From assembly GCA_900772575.1 (NCBI GenBank), contig CAAHEN010000090.1:1-14813 (forward strand): DNA of 14,813 nt, written 5' to 3'. Each line of letters starts with the position of its first letter. The stretch's first letter is position 1. This stretch comes from Bacteroidaceae bacterium. GTDB lineage: Bacteria; Bacteroidota; Bacteroidia; Bacteroidales; Bacteroidaceae. The notes under the pieces are model-generated. The model searched no databases. It saw nothing but the letters and a program-made list of their open reading frames with translations, and had not been told where the DNA came from. Shown here one piece after another: positions 1-5,763 of this stretch. The translations under genes and the position numbers were made by a program.

Positions 1-945
1 CGCCGTGTCGACACCGTGGTCTTCGACAAGACCGGCACACTGACCCAAGGTCGCCCTGCAGTGACCGGCATCGACTGGCTGGCGGATGGCGACAGGATGC
101 TTGCCGCCGCCTTTGCGGCCCTCGAACGGCGTTCCGACCATCCGCTGGCCCACGCCTTGGCCGACGCGCTGCCGGTGGCCAGTGTGGACGTGACAGACTT
201 TGAGGAAAAGGCCGGACGCGGTGTCTGCGGCACGGTAGGCGGGCACCGCCTGCTCGCCGGTAATGCCCGCCTGATGGCCGAAGCCGGTATCGGTGTCGAA
301 GGGGTTGACGCCAGGCACTTTGGCGGTGCGGCGCCGACACTCATCTACCTTGCCGCTGACGGCCGGCTCTGCGCCCTTGCCGCCATCTCCGACACCCTCC
401 GCCCGACGGCCACTGCCGCTGTCGCCGGCCTGCGGCAGCGGGGCTGCGACGTCTGTCTCCTGACAGGTGACAACGGGCAGGCCGCCGCTTCCGTGGCGCG
501 TGCCGTCGGCATCACCCGCTACCAGGCCGATGTCCTCCCCGCTGACAAGGCGGCCTACATTCGCCGTCTTCGCGAAGCGGGGCACTGCGTCGCCATGGTC
601 GGTGACGGCATCAACGACAGCGCGGCGATGGCCGAGGCGGATCTGGCCATCGCCATGGGGCGGGGCAGTGACGTGGCGATGGATGTGGCCGGTATGACCA
701 TCATCGCCTCCGACCCAGCGAAAGTGCCCACGGCGCTACGCCTCTCCGCACTCACCGTCGGCACCATTCGCCAGAACCTCTTCTGGGCTTTTGTCTATAA
801 TGTGCTCGCTGTCCCTGTCGCCGCTGGCGTGCTCTATCCTGTCTGCGGCCTGATGCTCGACCCCATGGTGGCTGGCGCCGCAATGGCGATGAGCAGCGTC
901 AGCGTCGTGCTCAACAGCTTGCGGTTGAAGCACAAACACCTCTGA
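1..945 (+). CDS. copA: Copper-translocating P1B-type ATPase, C-terminal part (5' end outside window)
   Basis: The frame is open from base 1 and continues from upstream, so the first ATG/GTG here is not the true start; 314 codons and a TGA are visible. The protein pumps monovalent copper out of the cytoplasm using ATP. Seen in order: the phosphorylation motif DKTGTLT (about residue 9 of the visible part), an SDHPLA motif of the nucleotide-binding domain (SEHPL-like, diagnostic of P1B pumps), TGDN, then GDGINDSAAMAEADLAIAMG of the hinge, and two final membrane segments. The last helices carry FVYN and MAMSSVSVVLNS; the YN and MxxSS residues are those of Cu(I)-type (P1B-1) pumps. The metal-binding N-terminus and the CPC helix lie outside the window. 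No T-run terminator follows the stop. Family call is firm; Cu versus Ag specificity is inferred from the helix motifs. Confidence 0.93.
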   Translation, partial: RRVDTVVFDKTGTLTQGRPAVTGIDWLADGDRMLAAAFAALERRSDHPLAHALADALPVASVDVTDFEEKAGRGVCGTVGGHRLLAGNARLMAEAGIGVEGVDARHFGGAAPTLIYLAADGRLCALAAISDTLRPTATAAVAGLRQRGCDVCLLTGDNGQAAASVARAVGITRYQADVLPADKAAYIRRLREAGHCVAMVGDGINDSAAMAEADLAIAMGRGSDVAMDVAGMTIIASDPAKVPTALRLSALTVGTIRQNLFWAFVYNVLAVPVAAGVLYPVCGLMLDPMVAGAAMAMSSVSVVLNSLRLKHKHL

Positions 946-1001
946 TGCAGGCCATGTCTGATACCTGATTCTGAAAATTCATAGAGGGATACAAAGAAAG
1001 C

Positions 1002-1022
1002 TTTTGCCCGAACCGGGCAAAA
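1002..1022. promoter_or_regulatory. Perfect inverted repeat overlapping the lrgAB promoter (candidate operator)
   Basis: TTTTGCCCG (1002-1010) and CGGGCAAAA (1014-1022) form a perfect 9-bp inverted repeat with a 3-nt centre. It covers the -33 element and most of the spacer, ending 4 nt before the -7 element, which suits a repressor or activator site. It could instead be a weak end signal for copA, but no T-run follows it. The role is inferred. Confidence 0.45.
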
Positions 1023-1034
1023 TGCGTAACTTTG
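1003..1034 (+). promoter_or_regulatory. Bacteroidetes-type promoter of lrgAB
   Basis: A TTTG at 1003-1006 is followed after exactly 20 nt by TAACTTTG at 1027-1034, matching the Bacteroidetes sigma-ABfr consensus TTTG-N19-21-TAnnTTTG. The expected transcript start is near 1041, giving a leader of about 119 nt before lrgA. Confidence 0.75.
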
Positions 1035-1043
1035 CAGGCCGAA

Positions 1044-1118
1044 AGACCCGCGCACGCCTTCCGGCGGCGTCTCTGTCGCCACTGCCGGAAGGCGTGAAAG
1101 GCTTTGTGTGCCGGGTCT
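1044..1118 (+). promoter_or_regulatory. Structured 5' leader of lrgAB mRNA
   Basis: Just after the predicted start, AGACCCG (1044-1050) pairs with CGGGTCT (1112-1118). Enclosed is a perfect 13-bp stem formed by 1053-1065 and 1084-1096, with a GGCG/CGCC mini-stem at its tip. No T-run follows, so this is not a simple attenuator. It fills most of the untranslated leader and may control stability or translation; no known riboswitch was recognised. Confidence 0.5.
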
Positions 1119-1159
1119 GCATGTTGCTCTGAACAAGAATTTAGGCTAATATATCAGTT

Positions 1160-1549
1160 ATGGTTATCAGACAACTGGCCATTCTCTTTGGCTGTCTGGC
1201 TCTCGGTGAGCTGATCGTGTTTCTCACCCATGTGCCGCTTCCCTCCAGTCTCATCGGTATGCTGCTGCTGACGCTCTCGCTGAAGCTGAAAGTGATTCGC
1301 CTTGAGTGGGTGCAGGGACTGGCGGACTTCCTCGTGGCCAACATCGGCTTTTTCTTTGTGCCGCCCGGCGTCGCCGTGATGCTCTATTTCGACATCATCA
1401 AGGCCCAGCTGCTGCCCATCGTCATGGCCACGGTCATCTCGACGGTGCTTGTGCTTGCCGTCACCGGCTGGGTACACCAGCTCTATGGCAAGGCCACCCA
1501 TACCGACTATGGCGAAGGGGGCTATGGCAAGGAAGGGGGTGAGCAGTGA
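1160..1549 (+). CDS. lrgA: LrgA/CidA-family holin-like membrane protein
   Basis: This 129-residue protein is almost entirely hydrophobic, with four predicted membrane helices (roughly residues 4-22, 27-45, 60-80, 87-110). It has the family pattern of LGELIVFLTHVPLPSSLIGMLLL followed by a VANIGFFFVPPGVAVM segment typical of LrgA/CidA/YohJ proteins. Its length is normal for the family. Family members are membrane partners of LrgB; they were first described as holin-like modulators of murein hydrolase and autolysis, and in several bacteria the pair works in uptake or export of pyruvate or related small acids. The ATG at 1160 is chosen because the first helix begins at once after it; no Shine-Dalgarno is seen, as usual in this phylum. 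The stop overlaps the lrgB start (GTGA), so the two are translationally coupled. The hydrophilic, glycine-rich tail after residue 112 is the least typical part. Confidence 0.9.
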   Translation: MVIRQLAILFGCLALGELIVFLTHVPLPSSLIGMLLLTLSLKLKVIRLEWVQGLADFLVANIGFFFVPPGVAVMLYFDIIKAQLLPIVMATVISTVLVLAVTGWVHQLYGKATHTDYGEGGYGKEGGEQ

Positions 1550-2241
1550 ACGCTTATTTCTCCAACGAGTTTTTCCTCATCGCCCTGACTTTCGGGTCTT
1601 ACTTCTTTGGCAAACTGCTCCGTAAGTGGACAGGCTGGGTGGTGATGAACCCCATTCTGGTCTCCATCGTCGTGCTCATCACCTTTCTGAAGGTGACCGG
1701 CGTCAGCTATGAGACTTACAACCGGGGTGGCCACATGATCGAGTTCTGGCTGCGTCCTGCCGTCGTCGCGCTGGGCGTTCCCCTCTACCTGCAGTTGAGC
1801 ACCATCAAGAAGCAGATCATTCCTATCTTGCTGGCCGAACTGGCCGGTTGTATTGTCGGGCTCGTCTCCGTGGTCTACGTGGCCCGGCAGCTTGGCGCCT
1901 CGCGTGAGGTCATCCTCTCTCTGGCGCCGAAGTCTGTCACGACGCCCATCGCCATGGAGGTGACCAAGGCTGTCGGCGGCATCCCGTCGCTGACGGCGGC
2001 CGTGGTGGTCTGTGTCGGCCTGCTGTGCGCTGTCTGCGGTTACAAGACCATGGGCTTCGCCCGTGTCAAGAGTCCGATGGCGCAGGGGCTCTCGATGGGT
2101 ACCGCCGCCCATGCCCTTGGCACAGCCACCTCGATGGACGTCAGTCGTGTCCACGGCGCCTATGCCAGCTTGGGACTGACGCTCAACGGCATCTTCACGG
2201 CCATCTTCACCCCGATGGTCATTCCCCTGCTCAACCTCTAG
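1546..2241 (+). CDS. lrgB: LrgB-family membrane protein
   Basis: This is a 231-residue multispanning inner-membrane protein of normal LrgB/CidB/YohK length. Recognisable family features are the NPILVSIVVLI helix near residue 36, the VALGVPLYLQ segment with following basic residues, the conserved SLAPKSVTTPIAMEV stretch near residue 126, and MGTAAHALGTATSM near residue 184. The start is GTG at 1546, inside the lrgA stop (GTGA overlap), which argues for translational coupling and a shared complex. Together LrgA and LrgB are reported either to restrain murein hydrolases or to move small carboxylates such as pyruvate across the membrane; plant chloroplasts use a fused homologue for glycolate/glycerate transport. 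Which role applies here cannot be read from sequence. A strong hairpin terminator follows 20 nt after the stop. Confidence 0.92.
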   Translation: MNAYFSNEFFLIALTFGSYFFGKLLRKWTGWVVMNPILVSIVVLITFLKVTGVSYETYNRGGHMIEFWLRPAVVALGVPLYLQLSTIKKQIIPILLAELAGCIVGLVSVVYVARQLGASREVILSLAPKSVTTPIAMEVTKAVGGIPSLTAAVVVCVGLLCAVCGYKTMGFARVKSPMAQGLSMGTAAHALGTATSMDVSRVHGAYASLGLTLNGIFTAIFTPMVIPLLNL

Positions 2242-2260
2242 CCGGGCAGGCTCGGCAGAC

Positions 2261-2316
2261 AAGCGCTCCCCCACAGCAGCCATGCCTACGCGGCTGCTGT
2301 GGGGGGAGCGCTTGTT
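2261..2316. terminator. Bidirectional intrinsic terminator between lrgB and the oxidoreductase gene
   Basis: A 20-nt arm (2261-2280) pairs with 2293-2313 with only one bulged G; the loop is 12 nt. The arms begin with AAGCGCTCCCC and end with GGGGAGCGCTT, followed by GTTTTC on the plus strand. It sits between convergent genes and can serve both. Confidence 0.8.
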
Positions 2317-2336
2317 TTCAGTGGCAGTGTGTCTGT

Positions 2337-2894
2337 TCAGAGCGGGCCGATGAGTGCGGCAAGGCGCCTGGCGTGCTCGGCGGCCACAGCCTTCTGTGCG
2401 TCGATGAGCTGTGGCGAGGTGCGGTTGGCGTAGCTGACGCCGCCGGTGAACACGTCACCGGCATAGACCATCTGCGTCAGGGCACAGGCCGAGCGGAAAC
2501 AGAGCAGGTAGTCGCCGATGTCGTGTCCCATCGCGCCGTCCTTGCTGTACATCTCAGCCGGCGCGCCGCTCGTGTAGGAGAGTACAAGGCGCTTGCCCTT
2601 CAGTTTGTCGCCCGTCGATCCGTGGGAGAACCCATGGCGGAAGGTCTCTTCCATCCAGCGCTCGAGCAGAGAGGGCGCTGAGTACCAGAAGATGGGGAAC
2701 TGCAGTACGACGATATCTGCCCAGAGCAGGTTGGCCTGTTCCTTTTCCGCATCGATGCGGAAGTCGGGATAGCATTCGTCGAGCTTGACGATGCGGGCTT
2801 CCGGCAACAGATTGGCCAGGTTGTCGAGAATGGTCTTGTTGGCCACAGAAGTCTTCAGGTCTGTGTGCCCGCTGATGATGAGTACGTGTTTCAT
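2337..2894 (-). CDS. Flavodoxin-fold NAD(P)H oxidoreductase (quinone reductase / KefF / MdaB-like)
   Basis: This 185-residue protein belongs to the Flavodoxin_2 (NAD(P)H dehydrogenase, quinone) superfamily. These are FMN or FAD enzymes that transfer two electrons from NAD(P)H to quinones or similar acceptors in the cytoplasm. Seen: the N-terminal strand KHVLIISGHTD, the LQFPIFWYSAPSLLERWMEETF block near residue 73 (the family's QFPxxWYSxPxxLKxW flavin/dimer motif), and SYTSGAPAEMYSKDGAMGH near residue 113, a KefF-like region. The ATG at 2894 is chosen because the first beta-strand begins there; an open frame extends further upstream but has no family character. It is convergent with lrgAB and shares their terminator. 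A TATTTTTG promoter element lies about 60 nt upstream. The exact electron acceptor is unknown. Confidence 0.85.
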   Translation of the reverse strand: MKHVLIISGHTDLKTSVANKTILDNLANLLPEARIVKLDECYPDFRIDAEKEQANLLWADIVVLQFPIFWYSAPSLLERWMEETFRHGFSHGSTGDKLKGKRLVLSYTSGAPAEMYSKDGAMGHDIGDYLLCFRSACALTQMVYAGDVFTGGVSYANRTSPQLIDAQKAVAAEHARRLAALIGPL

Positions 2895-2952
2895 TGTGTA
2901 GTCTGTGTGATGTGGTGTTGTGGGCTGCCGCTGCTGTGGGCAGCCTTGCCGG

Positions 2953-2960
2953 CAAAAATA
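2953..2960 (-). promoter_or_regulatory. Candidate -7 promoter element of the oxidoreductase gene
   Basis: Read on the minus strand, 2960-2953 is TATTTTTG, matching TAnnTTTG, and would give a start near 2946 and a leader of about 50 nt. A good -33 TTTG at the right spacing is missing; two direct copies of TGGCCCAC (2973-2980, 2989-2996) occupy that region. Confidence 0.4.
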
Positions 2961-3220
2961 CGCATAGCTGGCTGGCCCACCTAGGCCATGGCCCACAAAT
3001 AATGGTAATCTATGCAAACCAGCAAACCTGCGTCTGGCCTGTGCCGTCTCCGGCTGGGAGTGCGGCGACAGTCCATCGATTGCCGCTTGTCTGTGCTGAC
3101 AGACCGCTTGGGCGCCGATTCCTGCCACTCAGGCAGAGGGGACACACCGCCATGCGCCGCTTGCGGCATGAGCGCTTGGAAGGCCTGTGACAAAAACCAA
3201 TAAAATGTAGGGGACAGAAA
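2961..3220. other. Intergenic region without a recognisable gene
   Basis: This stretch holds the direct repeat TGGCCCAC described under findings. It also has a small hairpin GTCTGT-gctg-ACAGAC (3089-3104) and a GCCGC-tt-GCGGC inverted repeat near 3152. Open frames on both strands are short, cysteine/arginine-rich and unlike proteins. No gene is called. Confidence 0.5.
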
Positions 3221-3251
3221 TTTCGGATTCTAAAAAATATACCTATCTTTG
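3221..3251 (+). promoter_or_regulatory. Bacteroidetes-type promoter of the gene-less transcription unit
   Basis: TTTC at 3221-3224 is followed after 19 nt by TATCTTTG at 3244-3251 and then CAG. The segment CGGATTCT...AAATATA before the -7 box is shared with the promoter at 5713. The predicted start is near 3258, and no convincing protein gene follows for 500 nt. Confidence 0.65.
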
Positions 3252-3257
3252 CAGCGT

Positions 3258-3594
3258 TGTCTACGCCGATGCCCTTTTCCGGGGGCGGATGGTGGCGGGC
3301 AAACTCTATTCAGTAGAAAAGGCGTTTACTGGCGCTCTGATTCTCGGCTCATAGAAACTTCGCAAATTCCTATCCAGAAGTCGGAGAACATAGCAACGGT
3401 GGATGCCTGCGGGATGTGTATTTTCCATTCCACCCGTCAGCTCTCTTCTTGTCCACCGGGCAAGAGGAGGGCCAAGGGTGAGAAGGCGAAACCATATCGG
3501 CGTGGGCTTCTGCGTTGTTCGTTCAGACTTCTGTGGGCAATGCGAAGGCCTCTATGAGCGGGACGGACAACAGGTCAGATTCCCGCGCTTTTTT
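3258..3594 (+). ncRNA. Candidate structured non-coding RNA or leader RNA
   Basis: The unit starts at a good promoter and ends at a hairpin with six T (3558-3594). No frame inside looks like a protein: the open frames are short, Cys/Arg/Gly-rich and mutually overlapping. TGCGTTG (3511-3517) can pair with CAATGCG (3538-3544) using G-U pairs. Alternatively GTTGTTCGTTC (3514-3524) can pair over 11 bp with GGACGGACAAC (3561-3571). The second pairing uses bases of the terminal hairpin arm (3558-3563), so the two folds exclude each other as in an attenuator. From memory, similar sequence recurs in Prevotella genomes, often mis-annotated as small hypothetical proteins; this was not checked. It did not match RNase P, tmRNA, SRP RNA or a common riboswitch by eye. 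Confidence 0.5.
3558..3594 (+). terminator. Intrinsic terminator inside the 3221-3851 unit
   Basis: GCGGGA (3558-3563) pairs with TCCCGC (3581-3586); two bases later comes a run of six T (3589-3594). The stem is short and the loop is 17 nt, so it may be conditional, as an alternative fold traps its left arm. Confidence 0.5.
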
Positions 3595-3816
3595 ATATCC
3601 GAATGAGTGGGCAGCGTGCCAGGGGATATGCCGGTTGGCGGCAGGGCCCGCTGTCAGGCCGTGTACCATTGGAAAACATAGGATCGCCGGCCAGTGGTGG
3701 CCGGTCTGTTGCTGACGACAGGCACCAGCCGGCACAGGGCGCGATGGCGCCCGTCGGATGCTGTCCGCAACGCATTCCTTCACAGATTTACCGAATTCTA
3801 GAGATGAAATCCCCGG
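3595..3816. other. Read-through segment between two terminators; no gene seen
   Basis: A frame of 77 codons is open here but its product is proline/glycine-rich, lacks any recognisable motif and ends inside the following terminator hairpin, so it is not called. The segment holds a 7-bp hairpin (CCGGCCA 3687-3693, TGGCCGG 3698-3704, loop of 4). It may simply be the distal part of the RNA that starts near 3258. Confidence 0.4.
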
Positions 3817-3851
3817 AAACTGCCGGCTCGCGATGAGCCGGCAGTTTTTTT
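3817..3851 (+). terminator. Strong intrinsic terminator
   Basis: CTGCCGGCTC (3820-3829) and GAGCCGGCAG (3835-3844) pair perfectly around a 5-nt loop, followed by seven T (3845-3851). AAA before the stem extends it to 13 bp. It closes the transcription unit that begins near 3258 and marks the edge of the AT-rich region. Confidence 0.85.
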
Positions 3852-4252
3852 AGCCCAAATCGCTCACGGGATTCTTGTGATAAATCTAAATGATAGTATA
3901 TACATAATTGATAATCAATATAGTTAGTGTTTGATTTGTATTATCGGGCGACAAAAAGCAACAATTTTACTCTTTGTGCTCCGCCAATGATGGCGCAAAA
4001 AAGACCGCGCGGCCCTCTCATATACCCACTAACATCTCAATCTCAAAAGCGCGACCGTCGTATGGCGGGCAGCCCCTTCCGACGGTTCCGGGCCTGCACT
4101 CACGGGCCGTCCCGGCGTGATCTACTCAAAAATCAAAAAACCAAATATATAGCATCATCAATTTGATGCGAATATACGCGTTTTCCCGGGACTGGAAGAA
4201 TTTCAGCGGGACGGGGAACGGCTTTTTGAAAATTTTCGGATTTCCCGCTTTC
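3852..4252. other. AT-rich intergenic region with palindromes and a minus-strand promoter-like site
   Basis: No protein gene is recognised. The left part is strongly AT-rich and contains the 13-bp palindrome ATTGATAATCAAT (3907-3919). On the minus strand, TATATTTG (4149-4142) fits a -7 box, and directly upstream of it lies a second palindrome, CATCAATTTGATG in plus-strand reading (4153-4165). A transcript from that site would run through GC-rich inverted repeats (CCGTCG near 4049 with CGACGG near 4080). The mixture of AT-rich and GC-rich blocks suggests a mosaic junction region. Confidence 0.4.
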
Positions 4253-4366
4253 TCAGCCCGCCCTGTTCAGTGCGCTGGCTATCTCCATCTCTCTCCCGTC
4301 CAACCCATAGCGCTCCACATTCTTCGCCGCCCGAAGCTCCGCCGCCCTGTCAGATAGTTTGCCTTC
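4253..4366 (-). pseudogene. Possible gene remnant of about 37 codons, family not recognised
   Basis: Between two in-frame TGA codons the minus strand encodes a hydrophilic, helix-like peptide containing LSDRAAELRAAKNVERYGLD and ending ASALNRAG. Its GC-rich codon use resembles chromosomal genes rather than the AT-rich antitoxin gene just upstream of it. No start codon of the usual kind opens it. It may be the 3' end of a gene cut by arrival of the toxin-antitoxin block, or a chance frame. No function can be assigned. Confidence 0.2.
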
Positions 4367-4376
4367 TCAAAGAGTG

Positions 4377-4694
4377 TTACCAAAGTGCAACCCTCCCTAA
4401 AGCCCCCATATCCAACTTTGCGTTAATACCCATAGCCTTGAATACACGTGCTATTGTAGCAAAGGTTAGATTCTTGCCGCTCTCTATCTTTGATATTTGG
4501 GCGCGTTGTACCCCTATCATTTTGCCTAATTGAGCTTGGGTAAGGTTCTTTCCTTCCCGCGCTTTCTTTATGGCCTCTCCTATAAGGTAGGCTTTAAGAT
4601 CGGCTTCGTACTCATCTCTTGCGGGAGTTCCCACCTCGCCTATAAACTCGTCTTTGATTTCCCCAAAGGTATAAAAGTCTTTATCTTTTTTCAT
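4377..4694 (-). CDS. higA: HigA-type antitoxin, XRE-family DNA-binding protein
   Basis: This intact 105-residue protein has an acidic N-terminal region (residues 1-40) and a Cro/C1-type helix-turn-helix near residues 51-73. The core reads LTQAQLGKMIGVQRAQISKIESG, with a further helix TFATIARVFKAMGI. HigA-like antitoxins bind and neutralise a RelE-fold ribosome-dependent mRNA interferase and repress their own operon. The ATG at 4694 lies inside the end of the upstream toxin frame (14-nt overlap), the toxin-first order typical of higBA. Base composition is AT-richer than neighbouring genes, suggesting transfer. The cognate toxin frame is broken, so the surviving function may be autoregulation or protection against related toxins (inference). 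Confidence 0.88.
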   Translation of the reverse strand: MKKDKDFYTFGEIKDEFIGEVGTPARDEYEADLKAYLIGEAIKKAREGKNLTQAQLGKMIGVQRAQISKIESGKNLTFATIARVFKAMGINAKLDMGALGRVALW

Positions 4695-5050
4695 ATCTCG
4701 TATTATTTGATTTAGTTTTAAAGTATCGTTCTCTAATCTCTTCTACTTTGTTTATCTCGCCCGGCGAGGTCTTCTGCGTTTTCTTTATAAAGCCATTTGC
4801 GGCAATTACCAAGGTATCCGCATCCGTATCCCAAAACGCCAAAATCCCATAAGCTATACCAGCGTACAGAGTTCTAAACTCCCATATATCCGTATTCTCC
4901 AATTTCTTGAATAGCTCCTTGTCCATCTCTCCGTTGGCTACTTTGTCAATGTTATAAAGCACCTTGCGCCGTGCTTTTTCCGGGGATAGAGGAAAGAAGC
5001 TCTCATGCCTCTTTGGAGAATATGACCTTAAATTTTATCTTGGATTCCAT
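4681..5050 (-). pseudogene. higB: HigB/RelE-like toxin (Gp49 family), inactivated by a stop and a frameshift
   Basis: From the ATG at 5050 the minus strand reads MESKIKFKVIFSKEA, then an in-frame TGA at 5005-5003, then ELLSSIP. A single extra base near 4980-4984 then shifts to the frame EKARRKVLYNIDK, which stays open to the TAA at 4681. Joined, the three parts give a normal-length toxin of the HigB/Gp49 family, including KELFKKLENTDIWEFRTLYAG and AFWDTD. The TGA is one C-to-T change from CGA (Arg). Family members usually have AYRL and ATHGF where this has AYGI and AANGF, so an Arg and a His that the family keeps are also lost. A GTG at 4962 could start an N-truncated 93-residue product, but it would lack the first strand and helix. 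The frame overlaps higA by 14 nt. The family call is strong; inactivity is inferred. Confidence 0.75.
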
Positions 5051-5080
5051 CGGTAGAAGTATTACGCTAGCATTATTATG

Positions 5081-5109
5081 CAAATATACGAAGAAAGTTC
5101 CTTATAAGG
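5081..5109 (-). promoter_or_regulatory. Candidate promoter and operator of the toxin-antitoxin locus
   Basis: On the minus strand TATATTTG (5088-5081) fits the -7 box and would start transcription near 5075, about 25 nt before the toxin ATG. Twelve bases upstream lies a perfect 10-bp palindrome CCTTATAAGG (5100-5109), well placed as a HigA operator. No clear -33 TTTG is seen. Confidence 0.4.
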
Positions 5110-5712
5110 AGACATTCGTTTCTGTTTCTATTTTCTTTAGATGATCTTCAATGGCGGCCGAAAAACCAATGCCCAATGTTAGAGCTATCCCATGACGGTC
5201 TAATGACCGAATTGGGTTCAAGTGGGCATTCGTCTCCCTACAAGCAAGCGCCATGCTCTCCACACAGGAATTTTTTGGCTTTAACACTGCTTGCTTTCGA
5301 CGCCTGTAAGCTGTATCTTTGTACCAGAGGAAAGGGCTGTCCGCACGGATGGCCCTTTCCCGTACCTCACAATACCTCCATATTGCCTGTATATGGCGAA
5401 AATTGTCCCCGGTTTTGGAGAAACGGGCCCTAGCCCCGGAAAAATTTGCTCCGGGCCAATTCAAATTTGCCCTAGGAAAGTTTCCGTGAGTACCCATTTT
5501 AACACCCCAAACTCGCCCGAAAGTTAAATAGGTTAAGGTACCGACGAGGCGGAAGGATGAAAAAGATGAAGCGGCCGGCAACCGCGTATTATCTTTATGG
5601 CGCTCATCCCGAAATGGGGCAACACGGCACTTTCTTGCATGGCACAGGAAAAATTCATCATTCCTAAACACAAAAGATCGTGACCTGAGTCCGGATTCTT
5701 GAAATATATGAC
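5110..5712. other. Long intergenic region with an orphan promoter, hairpins and a degenerate 21-nt repeat
   Basis: No protein gene is called. Contents: a CGGTC-taat-GACCG hairpin (5196-5209); a promoter (5291-5321) followed at once by a 9-bp hairpin (5329-5360); and four loosely similar 21-nt units (5389-5472), each starting on the minus strand with G(G/A)G then an AAATTT-like core. The minus strand is open for about 246 codons across 5102-5839, long for non-coding DNA, but the deduced protein matches nothing I recognise. Confidence 0.4.
5291..5321 (+). promoter_or_regulatory. Orphan Bacteroidetes-type promoter
   Basis: TTG at 5291-5293 and TATCTTTG at 5314-5321 are separated by about 20 nt, a good fit to the phylum consensus. 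The predicted start (near 5328) coincides with the foot of the hairpin GGAAAGGGC (5329-5337) / GCCCTTTCC (5352-5360). The next gene on this strand is 570 nt away and has its own promoter. Confidence 0.5.
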
Positions 5713-5720
5713 TACATTTG
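5713..5720 (+). promoter_or_regulatory. -7 promoter element of the T9SS cargo gene
   Basis: TACATTTG followed by CAG matches TAnnTTTG. The stretch before it (CGGATTCT then AAATATA) resembles that of the promoter at 3221-3251. A canonical -33 TTTG is not present. Transcription would start near 5727, leaving a leader of about 170 nt. Confidence 0.5.
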
Positions 5721-5763
5721 CAGTGATACCATGCCGATTTGGCAACAATGTATGAATAATAAT

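Noticed and set aside
1522..2283. Minus-strand frame of about 253 codons opposite lrgB
   Set aside because: Its deduced protein is a low-complexity Asp/His/Arg-rich sequence, the usual reverse reading of a hydrophobic GC-rich gene; lrgB is unmistakable on the plus strand.
2895..3128. N-terminal extension of the oxidoreductase frame
   Set aside because: The flavodoxin fold begins at the ATG at 2894; the upstream residues have no family character and would cover the promoter.
3603..3836. 77-codon plus-strand frame between two terminators
   Set aside because: Composition is unlike a protein, no motif, and it ends inside the final terminator hairpin.
5003..5005. TGA in the toxin read as selenocysteine or another recoded residue
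   Set aside because: The position is an ordinary Arg in the family, no SECIS-like element was seen, and a second lesion (frameshift) follows within 25 nt, so decay is simpler.
5400..5475. Pentapeptide-repeat protein suggested by ANL/ANF spacing in the minus-strand frame
   Set aside because: Spacing is seven rather than five residues and only three or four weak units exist; no pentapeptide coil is supported.
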